NCBI GenBank assembly: GCA_020431135.1
Contig: JAGQIT010000759.1
Span: 1-16,742 of the forward strand
From: Myxococcales bacterium
Lineage (GTDB): Bacteria > Myxococcota_A > Polyangia > Nannocystales > Nannocystaceae
DNA: 16,742 nt
Direction: 5' to 3'
Shown here piece by piece: positions 1 to 7,177 of the stretch. Below the pieces are notes generated by a model. That model searched no databases, was not told the DNA's origin, and saw nothing but the letters and a program-made list of their open reading frames with translations. Within the stretch, counting starts at the first letter, position 1; each line of letters begins with the position of its first letter. Both the position numbers and the translations under genes were made by a program.

Positions 1-1163
1 GCGAGGGTGATCATGTTGTAGGTCGGCATCGACCAGAGCGCCGCGAGCCCGCTGTCGATCCCCCACAGCGCGCCCGCGAAGGCCCCGAGCGCGGCGTAGG
101 ACAGCAGCAGACGCTCGTTCGCCGCGGACGCTCGGCTCTTGAGCTCGCGCTTGAAGTCGCCCGTGTCGGCGAGCATCCGCGCGATCTGAGCGACGACCGT
201 CTCCTCACCGCAGCGATCGGCGCGGAGCTCCAGGTGACCGCGCAGGACGACGGTGCCGGCGAGCACCTGGTCGCCGACGCCCTTCTCCGCGAGCGCAGAC
301 TCGCCGGTGAGCATCCGCTCATCGAGGGAGGCCGCACCGTGGCGCACCTCGCCGTCGACGGGGATCACCTCGCCCGGCGAGACGACCACCGTGGCGCCCC
401 GCTCGATCGCGTCGACGTCGACCTCGAGCTCGACGGCGCCGACCTTCACGCGCGCCTTCTGTGCGTGCTGGGAGAAGGACGCCGTGATGCTCCGTCGCGC
501 CTGGCCCTCGGTCCGCGCCGTCACCCACTTCTTCGCGCTCGAGAGGCCGCTCGCCAAGGAGAGCGCGGCCAGGGAGCCTGAGGCGGCGGCGACCGTGATC
601 GTGATGCTGTTGAGCACGTCGAGGTTGAGGCTCCGCTCCTCACGCAGATGCGCCCACGCCCGCTGGTAGGTGTAGCGGACCTGGTATGCGACGCCGCCGA
701 CGACGACGGCGAGCAGCGGGAGCGAGAGGGGGGGGAGCGCCATGGCGCCGGCCATGGCGCCGAGCGCCACGCCGCCGACGACGAGCTGCTCCCGTGCGCC
801 GCGCTCGGTCTCGCTGACGGCGGACTCGCCGTTGTCGAGCGCGTCGTATTGCTCGACCCAGGAGCGGCCGCGGAGGACCTCGAAGAGCTCGCGGGCGACC
901 GTCGTCAGCTTCGGCGGGGTGCGCTCGTCGCCGCCGCGCGCTCCGCCCTCGGCCGCGAGGTAGCGGACGTCCTCCACCATGGTCTGCGCCGACTCGGCGA
1001 TCGGGCGCACGAGCTTCGACACCGCGGCCTCGACCCTGTCCGTGCCGAGCTCGAGGCGCTCGAAGCCGACGTCGAGCGCCTCGACAAGCGCCCCGGCCAG
1101 CGCGTCGAGCTCATCGCGGAGGGCTCCGCGCAGGAGCCCCGAGGAGAGCGAAGAGATGATCAA
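1..1163 (-). CDS. P-type ATPase, N-terminal part (cut by left edge)
   Basis: The visible 387 residues are the front half of a cation-pumping P-type ATPase. Residues about 127-165 and 180-210 form hydrophobic hairpins, followed by the actuator domain with SPGEVIPVDGE (262-272) and the TGES dephosphorylation motif (286-289). A new membrane segment starts near 353. The phosphorylation (DKTGT) and ATP-binding domains lie beyond the edge, so the ion cannot be named. The layout is P1B-like, but no HMA metal-binding domain is present; instead there are about 125 mostly helical, charged residues of unknown role. The chosen start is TTG at 1163, inside a TTGA overlap with the stop of the phhB-like gene, which suggests translational coupling; the first in-frame ATG (980) would remove 61 residues. 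An 8-base C run within the gene (728-735) keeps frame. The family call is firm, the substrate unknown. Confidence 0.85.
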   Translation of the reverse strand, partial: MIISSLSSGLLRGALRDELDALAGALVEALDVGFERLELGTDRVEAAVSKLVRPIAESAQTMVEDVRYLAAEGGARGGDERTPPKLTTVARELFEVLRGRSWVEQYDALDNGESAVSETERGAREQLVVGGVALGAMAGAMALPPLSLPLLAVVVGGVAYQVRYTYQRAWAHLREERSLNLDVLNSITITVAAASGSLAALSLASGLSSAKKWVTARTEGQARRSITASFSQHAQKARVKVGAVELEVDVDAIERGATVVVSPGEVIPVDGEVRHGAASLDERMLTGESALAEKGVGDQVLAGTVVLRGHLELRADRCGEETVVAQIARMLADTGDFKRELKSRASAANERLLLSYAALGAFAGALWGIDSGLAALWSMPTYNMITL

Positions 1164-1468
1164 ATAGCGGCCTCATCACACGCGCGCGCGAGCGCGGCGT
1201 CCTGCGCCGTGAGCCCGCCGCTCTTGCGCGAGCTCAGGGTCACGCGGACCTCGCGCTTGAACCACTCGACGTTCGGATGGTGGTTCAGGCGCTCGGCCGC
1301 GGCCCCGAGGCGCTGGATGAAGGCGAGGGCGATCGGCGCGGCGGTGAAGCGGAAGTCCTTGACGAGCGCGGCGTCCTCGTGACGCCAACCTTCCGTCGCG
1401 GCGAGGAGCTGCGCGACGTCCTCCTCCGACAGGAGTGGTTTGACACAAACATGGCCCATCGATGTCAT
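1160..1468 (-). CDS. phhB: Pterin-4a-carbinolamine dehydratase (PhhB/PCD family)
   Basis: This 102-residue protein matches the family's usual length of about 95-105. It opens with LSEEDVAQLLA and GWRHED, has the helix ALAFIQRL, and carries the NHHPNVEW stretch (residues 62-69) that holds the paired active-site histidines. It ends in the typical GGLTAQDAALARACD. In aerobic phenylalanine hydroxylation such enzymes dehydrate 4a-hydroxytetrahydropterin to recycle the cofactor; some homologues act elsewhere in pterin metabolism. No hydroxylase gene is visible here, so the physiological role is open. The ATG at 1468 is well supported by a GGGGAGG ribosome-binding site five bases upstream. Its stop overlaps the TTG start of the P-type ATPase gene, so the two probably form one transcript. 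The gene diverges from the ndk-like gene. Confidence 0.93.
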   Translation of the reverse strand: MTSMGHVCVKPLLSEEDVAQLLAATEGWRHEDAALVKDFRFTAAPIALAFIQRLGAAAERLNHHPNVEWFKREVRVTLSSRKSGGLTAQDAALARACDEAAI

Positions 1469-1473
1469 GGGAT

Positions 1474-1480
1474 CCTCCCC
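1474..1480 (-). promoter_or_regulatory. Ribosome-binding site of phhB
   Basis: GGGGAGG on the minus strand lies five bases before the ATG at 1468, a near-ideal Shine-Dalgarno sequence. It fixes the start of the dehydratase gene. Confidence 0.75.
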
Positions 1481-1623
1481 AGGGTTGAAGGCCGGCGCGC
1501 CTGCGCGGCGGGCACTCGCCGGCGCTAGGATGCAGGTGCAACGGTCTCCCTGACAACCACATACTGACCCGTGGGAAGCTCCCGGCTTGCCGTCGGTTGG
1601 CGCCGCGTGGCAACCTACGACGC

Positions 1624-2085
1624 GTGCAGGGAACCGCGACGGACGCGTCTGCTCCGCGCGGCGGCAGTCGTACCCTCGCCTTGCTCAAGCCGGGGGTCGT
1701 CCGCGCGGGTCGTCTCCCTGAACTCCTCGCGGCGCTCGCCGTGGACTTCGAGCTCTCGGCGCTGCGGATGATTCGACTCCGACCCGCGACCGTGGCGGCG
1801 CTGTACGTCGAGCACGTCGACCAGCCGTGGTTCGCGGACGTCGTCGCGCACCTGACCTCTGGCCCCTGCGTCGCGGTGGTCTGCGTGCATGCGGAGGGGG
1901 ACGCTCCGCAGCGCCTCACCCGCCTCGTCGGCTTCGTCGATCCGCGCAGGGCCGCACCGGAGACGCTCCGCGCTCGCTTCGGCGAGACGACCGAGCGCAA
2001 CGCGATCCACTCGTCCGAGAGCTCGGCTGACGCCGCGCGAGAGATCGCGCTCCTGTTCGGCGATGACCCGCTCCCCTCTGTCTGA
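1624..2085 (+). CDS. ndk: Nucleoside diphosphate kinase
   Basis: NDK transfers the gamma-phosphate between nucleoside triphosphates and diphosphates through a phosphohistidine. The protein shows RTLALLKPG near the N-terminus (conserved Lys of KPD), YVEHVDQPWF and LTSGPCVAVV in the middle, and APETLRARFG followed by ERNAIHSSES. The His in NAIH is the expected phosphorylated residue. The usual HGSDS is HSSES here, and KPD is KPG, mild departures that leave the key residues in place. From the GTG at 1624 it is 153 residues, close to the usual 140-150; a TTG at 1597 in the same frame would add nine. Neither start has a clear ribosome-binding site, so the start is uncertain. It stands alone on the plus strand, divergent from phhB and convergent with the metal ATPase gene, 53 bases away. 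Confidence 0.9.
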   Translation: MQGTATDASAPRGGSRTLALLKPGVVRAGRLPELLAALAVDFELSALRMIRLRPATVAALYVEHVDQPWFADVVAHLTSGPCVAVVCVHAEGDAPQRLTRLVGFVDPRRAAPETLRARFGETTERNAIHSSESSADAAREIALLFGDDPLPSV

Positions 2086-2138
2086 GCCCCGTAGCTCGCC
2101 GCCTGGCGCGCCCTCGCTGCCCGCGGGAGGGGCCGCCG

Positions 2139-4841
2139 CTAGGCTCCGAGGGGCTCGGCTCGCGGCGCGCCCGCGACGGGCGTGCGCTGCGGGTCCTGCG
2201 GGCTCCTCCCGGCGAAGTACGTGATGCGATAGGAGTTGCCGATCACCGCCAGGCTCGCGACGTTGTGCAGGACGACCGCGCCGATGGGCCCGAGCCAGCC
2301 GAGCCAGGCGAGCACCATGCCCCCGCTGTTGAGCACGATCGAGAGCCCGTAGTTCTCCTTGATCCGCGCCGTCATCGAGCGGCTGAGCGCGACGAGTTCT
2401 GCGAGCGTTTCGAGGTCGTCGCTGGCGATCGCGACGTCGGCGACGTTGACGGCCAGCTCGGCGCACGTGGTCCCGAGTGACACGCCGACGTCCGCGGCCG
2501 CGAGGGCGGGGGCGTCGTTGATCCCGTCGCCGACCATGACGACGCGAAGCCCACGCCGGCGGAGCTCCTCGATCCGGGCCCGCTTGTCGAGGGGCAGGAG
2601 CCCGGCGTGCCACTCGGCGATCCCCAAGGTGTCCGCGACCGCGGCGACCGCGGCCTCGTGATCGCCGGACATGATGATCACCCGGCGTCCGCGCTGCGCG
2701 AGGGAGCGGAGCGCCTCCGCGGCGCCGTCGCGCAGCCGGTCCTGGAGGGTGATGAGGCCGGCGACCTCGCCGTCGATCGCGACGAAGACCGACGCCTCGC
2801 CGCGCCTTGAGCTCCGCTCCAACGCCGCGGCGTGGGCCTCGGTCAAGCGGATGCCCGCCCCTTCGAGGAGACGGGGGCTGCCGACGTGAACCTCACACCC
2901 CGTGACGCGGGCGCAGACGCCTCCGCCCGGGATGAGCTCGAAGGTCTCCGCGCTAGGAACGGCGAGCCCGCGCTCGCGCGCTGAGGCCGTGATCGCGCGG
3001 GCGATCGGGTGCTCGGCGTGGCTCTCTGCGGCGGCCGCGAGGGTGAGCACCTCCGCCTCGCTCCACCCCGGCTCGACGGCCACGCCCGTGAGCTGTGACG
3101 CCCCTTGGGTGAGGGTGCCGGTCTTGTCAAAGACGAAGACCTCAGCCTCCGCGAGGCCCTCGAGGTACTGGCCGCCGCGGGTCAACATGCCGCGGCGCGC
3201 GGCGGCCCCGACGGACGCGCTGACCGCGGTCGGCGTCGACAGGCCGACCGCGCAGGGGCAGGCGATGAGCAGCATGGTCAGCGCCCGGATCGGATCGAGG
3301 GTCGTGACGAGCACGAGGCCCGCAGCGCCGAACGAGAGCGGAAGGAAGGCCTGGGCGAAGGTCTCACCGGCGCGCTGAATCCGCGGCTGATTCCTCTCGG
3401 ACTCGCGAACCATCCGGGAGATCTGGCCGATCACGCTCTCCGCACCGACCTGGTCGCAGCGGATCCGTAGCTCGCCCGTGACGAGCACGCTCCCCGCATA
3501 TACGGTGGCATCGGGGCCAATCGCGCTCGGCTGCGACTCGCCGGTGATCTGGGTCTGATCGACGTCGCCGTGACCGCGAAGGACGGTGCCGTCCGCCGGC
3601 ACCCGCTGCCCTTGGCGGACTCGAACCACGTCGCCGGGCGACAGGCTCGCCACGGACGTCTCGATCTCGATCTCCTCGCCGTCGACTTCGACGATCCACG
3701 TGCACTTGTCGGACCTGTGGCCGTCGAGGAGGTCCTCGATCGCTCGGCGCGATCCCTCGAGGGTCAGGGCCTCCGCCCACTCCCCGAGGTTGAGGAGCAC
3801 GACGACGGCGAGCGCCGTCGCTCCCTGGCCGAGGAGGAGGCTCGCCAGCGTCGCGGTGCCGACGAGGACATCGGTGTTCAGCGATCGCGTCTGCACGGCG
3901 TCGACGAGCGACCGCAGGTAGCGGCTGCCGGTGGCGACGGTGGCGACCGCCGCGACCGCGAAGTTCGCCCCCGGCGCGATGATCCCCGGGAGGATGGCGC
4001 GCTGGAGGGTGAGCCCGGCGAGGGTCGACGCGCCGACGACGACGCGCCCGCGGTAGCGCTGGATCTCCGCCGTTGAATGATCATGGGAGCAGCAGCCGGC
4101 CTCCGCGTCGCCGTGATCATGGGCTGACGCGCGGCGGTGGCTGTCGTGGTCGAGCACGTGGTCGACCACGTGTCCGTGCGCGTCATGCTCGTGCAGGCAG
4201 CGCCCGCGCTCGTCGTGTCGATGCCCAGCGCCGCCGTGCGCAGGGGGCTCGTGTGAGCGGCGCTGCGGAGCCTCCTTCGCCGCCTCGCGGCGACTCAGCC
4301 GCGCAGAGAGTCTCCCCTTCATCGACCGAAGAACTCGCAGCCCCTCGCGGTACCATCGGGCGGACGCCCGGCGGAGATGGCTGACGTCGAGATCCTCGAG
4401 GGTCCCGCCTGCCTCAAAATGGGACTGCAGCGCGTTGCCGAGGGCGTAGGTCGACGCTCCGCCGAGCAGCCACATACCCGCCATACCGGCCGTGGAACCA
4501 AAGACCGGCACGAGCTTCACCGCGCTCAGGATGCCCATGACGCCGAGGGGCGCCCCGGCCCCGGCGAGCGCAGCGATGGCAGCGCGACCGATGCGGGGCG
4601 TGAAGGGGACCTCGTGCGCTTGGCAGAGGGCGTGCACCATCTTCAGCTGGACCGCGCCCAAGGACACGAGGTCGACGCTCGCCACCGGAACGAGGCCGAC
4701 GCTGGCGGCAGCGAGCGCGTAGTGCAGGATGAGATCGTCGTCGCCGGCGGGGACGTCGACAGGCGGGGTCTCATCGAGACCGTCGGCGTTCGGTCGGCTC
4801 GGGCTCGCTGCGGTGCGTGGCGACTCGCTGTGGCTGCGCAT
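2139..4841 (-). CDS. P1B metal-transporting ATPase with DUF697-like N-terminus and His-rich segment
   Basis: A complete P1B ATPase core that should move a transition metal across the inner membrane. Counting from the ATG at 4841 (900 residues): residues about 38-150 resemble DUF697, with LVPVASVDL, an Ala/Gly-rich helical pair and STYALGNALQSHFEAGG. Residues 197-255 are a His/Asp/Cys-rich metal-binding-like stretch ending in CCSHDH. The core follows: TGES (433-436), CPCAVGLSTPTA with the transport CPC (528-530), DKTGT (572-576), the HP motif (611-612), GDGINDAPAL (771-780), and a last helix pair with LHNVASLAVIGNS. There is no ordinary HMA domain; the His-rich segment may substitute. CPC pumps carry Cu, Zn/Cd, Co or Mn, and the exact ion is not decidable here. 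The frame stays open upstream to 5141, but that overlaps the divergent operon; ATGs at 4898 and 4841 are both possible and neither has a strong ribosome-binding site. Confidence 0.93.
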   Translation of the reverse strand: MRSHSESPRTAASPSRPNADGLDETPPVDVPAGDDDLILHYALAAASVGLVPVASVDLVSLGAVQLKMVHALCQAHEVPFTPRIGRAAIAALAGAGAPLGVMGILSAVKLVPVFGSTAGMAGMWLLGGASTYALGNALQSHFEAGGTLEDLDVSHLRRASARWYREGLRVLRSMKGRLSARLSRREAAKEAPQRRSHEPPAHGGAGHRHDERGRCLHEHDAHGHVVDHVLDHDSHRRASAHDHGDAEAGCCSHDHSTAEIQRYRGRVVVGASTLAGLTLQRAILPGIIAPGANFAVAAVATVATGSRYLRSLVDAVQTRSLNTDVLVGTATLASLLLGQGATALAVVVLLNLGEWAEALTLEGSRRAIEDLLDGHRSDKCTWIVEVDGEEIEIETSVASLSPGDVVRVRQGQRVPADGTVLRGHGDVDQTQITGESQPSAIGPDATVYAGSVLVTGELRIRCDQVGAESVIGQISRMVRESERNQPRIQRAGETFAQAFLPLSFGAAGLVLVTTLDPIRALTMLLIACPCAVGLSTPTAVSASVGAAARRGMLTRGGQYLEGLAEAEVFVFDKTGTLTQGASQLTGVAVEPGWSEAEVLTLAAAAESHAEHPIARAITASARERGLAVPSAETFELIPGGGVCARVTGCEVHVGSPRLLEGAGIRLTEAHAAALERSSRRGEASVFVAIDGEVAGLITLQDRLRDGAAEALRSLAQRGRRVIIMSGDHEAAVAAVADTLGIAEWHAGLLPLDKRARIEELRRRGLRVVMVGDGINDAPALAAADVGVSLGTTCAELAVNVADVAIASDDLETLAELVALSRSMTARIKENYGLSIVLNSGGMVLAWLGWLGPIGAVVLHNVASLAVIGNSYRITYFAGRSPQDPQRTPVAGAPRAEPLGA

Positions 4842-5143
4842 GGTCAACGTGCCATGGTTGTCGATCGGCTGAACCGAACCCAGGCGCACAGGGCGCATTC
4901 TGGAGATCTCAAAGTTCGAGGGGGGTGTCAAGGACAAGGGCCGCGACGAGCGTCCAGGACAAACGTGTTGACGAGGACTGCGGCTCGTCGCTATGCGTCT
5001 CGTCCGATGGCGCGACAGCATCTGGGCTCCGCGAAGCCTGACGAAGCCGCGGGGAGTGACGGCTGTCTGCCCGCGGTGAGCGACGGCCGATATGATCGGT
5101 TCATCACCGCCGCGAAGCGGAGGCTCAGCGGATCGCGGCACGA
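4842..5143. promoter_or_regulatory. Divergent control region between metal ATPase and PLP/ABC operon
   Basis: These 302 bases separate two divergent transcription units and must hold promoters for both. For the plus-strand operon there is a -10-like TATGAT at 5091-5096, about 47 bases before the ATG at 5144, but no good -35. Another weak candidate is TTGACG (4968-4973) with TATGCG (4992-4997). For the minus strand, TTGACA (rc of 4926-4931) is present without a convincing -10. A perfect 9-base inverted repeat, GCGACGAGC (4943-4951) and GCTCGTCGC (4983-4991), surrounds the TTGACG and could be an operator. All these assignments are guesses from consensus matching; GC-rich bacteria often use diverged promoters. 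Confidence 0.35.
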
Positions 5144-6100
5144 ATGAGACAGGACCTCAAGATCGCCGACAGCATGCTCGAGCTGATCGGCGGCATCCCG
5201 CTCGTCCGCCTGAATCGCGTCGGCCGCGATCTGCAGGCGGAGTTCCTCGTGAAGCCCGAATTCCTGAACCCCAGCGGGAGCATCAAGGATCGCGTCGCAC
5301 GTCGCGTCGTGGCCCGAGCCGAGCGCGAGGGGCAGCTGAGCCCCGGCGGGACGGTCGTGGAGTCGTCGACCGGAAACACAGGCGCCGCCCTCGCGTTCGT
5401 CTGCGCGGTCAAGGGCTACCGCGCCGCGATCCAGCTCCCGAGCACGTCGAGTCGGGCGCGGCAGGCGATCGTCCGCGCATTCGGGGCCGAAGTCACCGTA
5501 TTTGACGTCGATTCGTCAGAGGAGAACGGCGTCGCCCCGGACGTCCCGCGGTCGCTTCGCGGGCGCGCGCGCTGCCGTGCGCTCGCGCGTGAGCGCGACG
5601 ACGTCTGGTGGGCGCGCCAGTTCGCCAACCTGGACTGCGTCGCCGCGCACCGCGAGGAGACCGCCCGCGAGATCCTCGACCAGACGGACGGTCAGCTCGA
5701 CGTCTTCGTCGCCTCGGTCAGCGGCGGCAGCACGCTCCTCGGCATCGGCGTGGCGCTCAAGGAGCACGACCCCTCGATCACCGTCATCGCGGTCCAGCCG
5801 ACCGCGCATCGGGTTCTCGACGTCGAGAGAGCCGGCGCTCCTGGGCTCTCCGGAGGGATCCTCGACGCGCTCGTCGAGGCGGGCGTCATCGATGAAGTGG
5901 TCAGTCTCGACGACGCGCCGGCGATCGCGATGGCGCACCGCCTCGCTGAGGAAGAGGGCATCTTCTGCGGGGTCTCGTCCGGCGCGAACGTCGTCGCGTC
6001 GCTGGCGGCGGCGCGACGCGCGAGACCTGGGGCGAGGATCGTCACGGTCCTCCCCGACAGCCGTGATCGCTACCTCGACGAAGAGGCCTACGTCACCTGA
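5144..6100 (+). CDS. Cysteine synthase-like PLP enzyme (fold type II)
   Basis: A 318-residue member of the cysteine synthase / cystathionine beta-synthase family, which performs beta-replacement on O-activated serine using PLP. It begins with the family's LELIGGIPLVRL (12-23). The PLP lysine sits in NPSGSIKDR (42-50, K48), STGNTG (75-80) binds the substrate carboxylate, SGGSTLLG (193-200) is the phosphate-binding loop, and SSGAN (278-282) and PDSRDRYL close the fold. The loop is SGGST rather than the common GTGGT, and PDSR replaces PDSG, so it may not be a housekeeping CysK. Relatives such as SbnA make diaminopropionate precursors. The ATG at 5144 fits the family N-terminus, though its ribosome-binding site is weak. 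It is first in a four-gene operon, and its stop overlaps the next start by one base (TGATG), indicating coupling. Substrate and acceptor are unknown. Confidence 0.9.
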   Translation: MRQDLKIADSMLELIGGIPLVRLNRVGRDLQAEFLVKPEFLNPSGSIKDRVARRVVARAEREGQLSPGGTVVESSTGNTGAALAFVCAVKGYRAAIQLPSTSSRARQAIVRAFGAEVTVFDVDSSEENGVAPDVPRSLRGRARCRALARERDDVWWARQFANLDCVAAHREETAREILDQTDGQLDVFVASVSGGSTLLGIGVALKEHDPSITVIAVQPTAHRVLDVERAGAPGLSGGILDALVEAGVIDEVVSLDDAPAIAMAHRLAEEEGIFCGVSSGANVVASLAAARRARPGARIVTVLPDSRDRYLDEEAYVT

Positions 6101-7170
6101 TGATTCTCGACGCCATCCCGACCGCCCTCGACGCGCTCTGCAGGCCTGAGCTCGTCCGCCTCGGAGAGAACCTCGCCGCCGCGCGCTTCGAGCTGATGAA
6201 GATCGTCCCGGCTCGGTACATCCTCGAGGACGCGCTCCGGACGGGGAAGCTCGGCAAGGGCGGCACCGTCGTCGAGAGCAGCTCCGGGACCTTCGCGCTC
6301 GGGCTGGCGCTCTGCTGCGTGCACCTGGGCCTCCACCTCCACCTCGTGACAGGTCCGATGGAGGCGTCCCTGCACTGGCGCCTCGAACACCTCGGGGCCA
6401 CCGTCGAGCTCGTGCCCGACGCGGGCGGCGGCCTCGGCGGCATACAACAGGCCCGCCTGAATCGGCTCGAAGAGCTCATAAAGGACAACCCCGACCTCTT
6501 CTGGCCGCGGCAGTACACGAACCCGCTGCACCCCGCGTCCTACGCGTCGCTCGCCCGATCGTTCGCAAGGAGCCTCGGGCGCGTGGATGTCCTCGTCGCC
6601 TCCGTCGGTACAGGCGGCTCGATCTGCGGCATCGGGCGCGAGCTCCGGGTCTCGAACCCCGCGCTCGAGGTCGTCGCGGTCGACCACAACCTCTCGGTGC
6701 TCTTCGGCCCGACGACGGGGCGCGTCCGACCCCTCTGCGAGGAGTGCTATGTGCCCCTCCTCGGGATGGGCTCGGACATCGTGATCCCGAACCTCGACCA
6801 CTGCGAATGCGACGAGGTCCATTGGGTGCCGGTCGCCAAGATGATCCGAGCCGCCCACGAGCTGCATCGCACGCACGGTCTGCTCGTCGGGCCGACCGCT
6901 GGGGCCGCCTACGCGGTCGCGGAGTGGCTCGCGCGGACGCGACCAGAGGCGAGCGTTCTCGTCGTCTTCCCGGACGGCGCGCTTCGCTACCTGAAGACGG
7001 TCTTCGACCGCGAGTGGCTAGACGCGCGCTCGCGGGAGCTCTCGGTCGATTGGACCGAGCCGCAGGCGGTGGCCTCCCCGACCGCCGTCGGCGGGGACTG
7101 GGAGCGGTACCGGTGGCGTCGGCGGAGCTACGCGGAGGTGCTCGGGCACCCGCCGGTCTCGCGGAGTTGA
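6100..7170 (+). CDS. Divergent cysteine synthase-fold PLP enzyme
   Basis: A 356-residue fold type II PLP enzyme, clearly a distant relative of the preceding gene product. Shared marks are LVRL (18-21), GGTVVESSSGTFALGLA (54-70, replacing STGNTG), GTGGSICGIG (170-179, PLP phosphate loop), VGPTAGAAYA (263-272) and FPDGALRYL (290-298). The NPxGSxKDR segment is absent, but aligning the following helix (ILEDALRTGKL) places K34 in FELMKIVPARY at the PLP-lysine position, so it is probably catalytic. An extra segment at 213-237 carries two Cys pairs, CEEC (213-216) and CEC (235-237), possibly a metal site. The C-terminus is about 50 residues longer than in plain cysteine synthases. It starts on the TGATG overlap with the first enzyme, so the two are probably made in equal amounts and act in the same pathway. 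The reaction is unknown. Confidence 0.85.
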   Translation: MILDAIPTALDALCRPELVRLGENLAAARFELMKIVPARYILEDALRTGKLGKGGTVVESSSGTFALGLALCCVHLGLHLHLVTGPMEASLHWRLEHLGATVELVPDAGGGLGGIQQARLNRLEELIKDNPDLFWPRQYTNPLHPASYASLARSFARSLGRVDVLVASVGTGGSICGIGRELRVSNPALEVVAVDHNLSVLFGPTTGRVRPLCEECYVPLLGMGSDIVIPNLDHCECDEVHWVPVAKMIRAAHELHRTHGLLVGPTAGAAYAVAEWLARTRPEASVLVVFPDGALRYLKTVFDREWLDARSRELSVDWTEPQAVASPTAVGGDWERYRWRRRSYAEVLGHPPVSRS

Positions 7171-7177
7171 CGGCGCT

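Noticed and set aside
728..735. 8-base G run as a possible frameshift in the left P-type ATPase
   Set aside because: The same frame carries sensible membrane and actuator sequence on both sides, so there is no break.
1181..1197. CG-rich alternating stretch as a repeat element
   Set aside because: It is ordinary Arg/Ala coding sequence in the C-terminus of the dehydratase.
648..1382. Plus-strand open frame of 244 codons
   Set aside because: It spans two real minus-strand genes (P-type ATPase and dehydratase) and shows no recognisable domain.
4842..5141. 100-codon upstream extension of the metal ATPase
   Set aside because: The stretch is Arg/Ser/Pro-rich without a domain and would use up the whole divergent promoter region.
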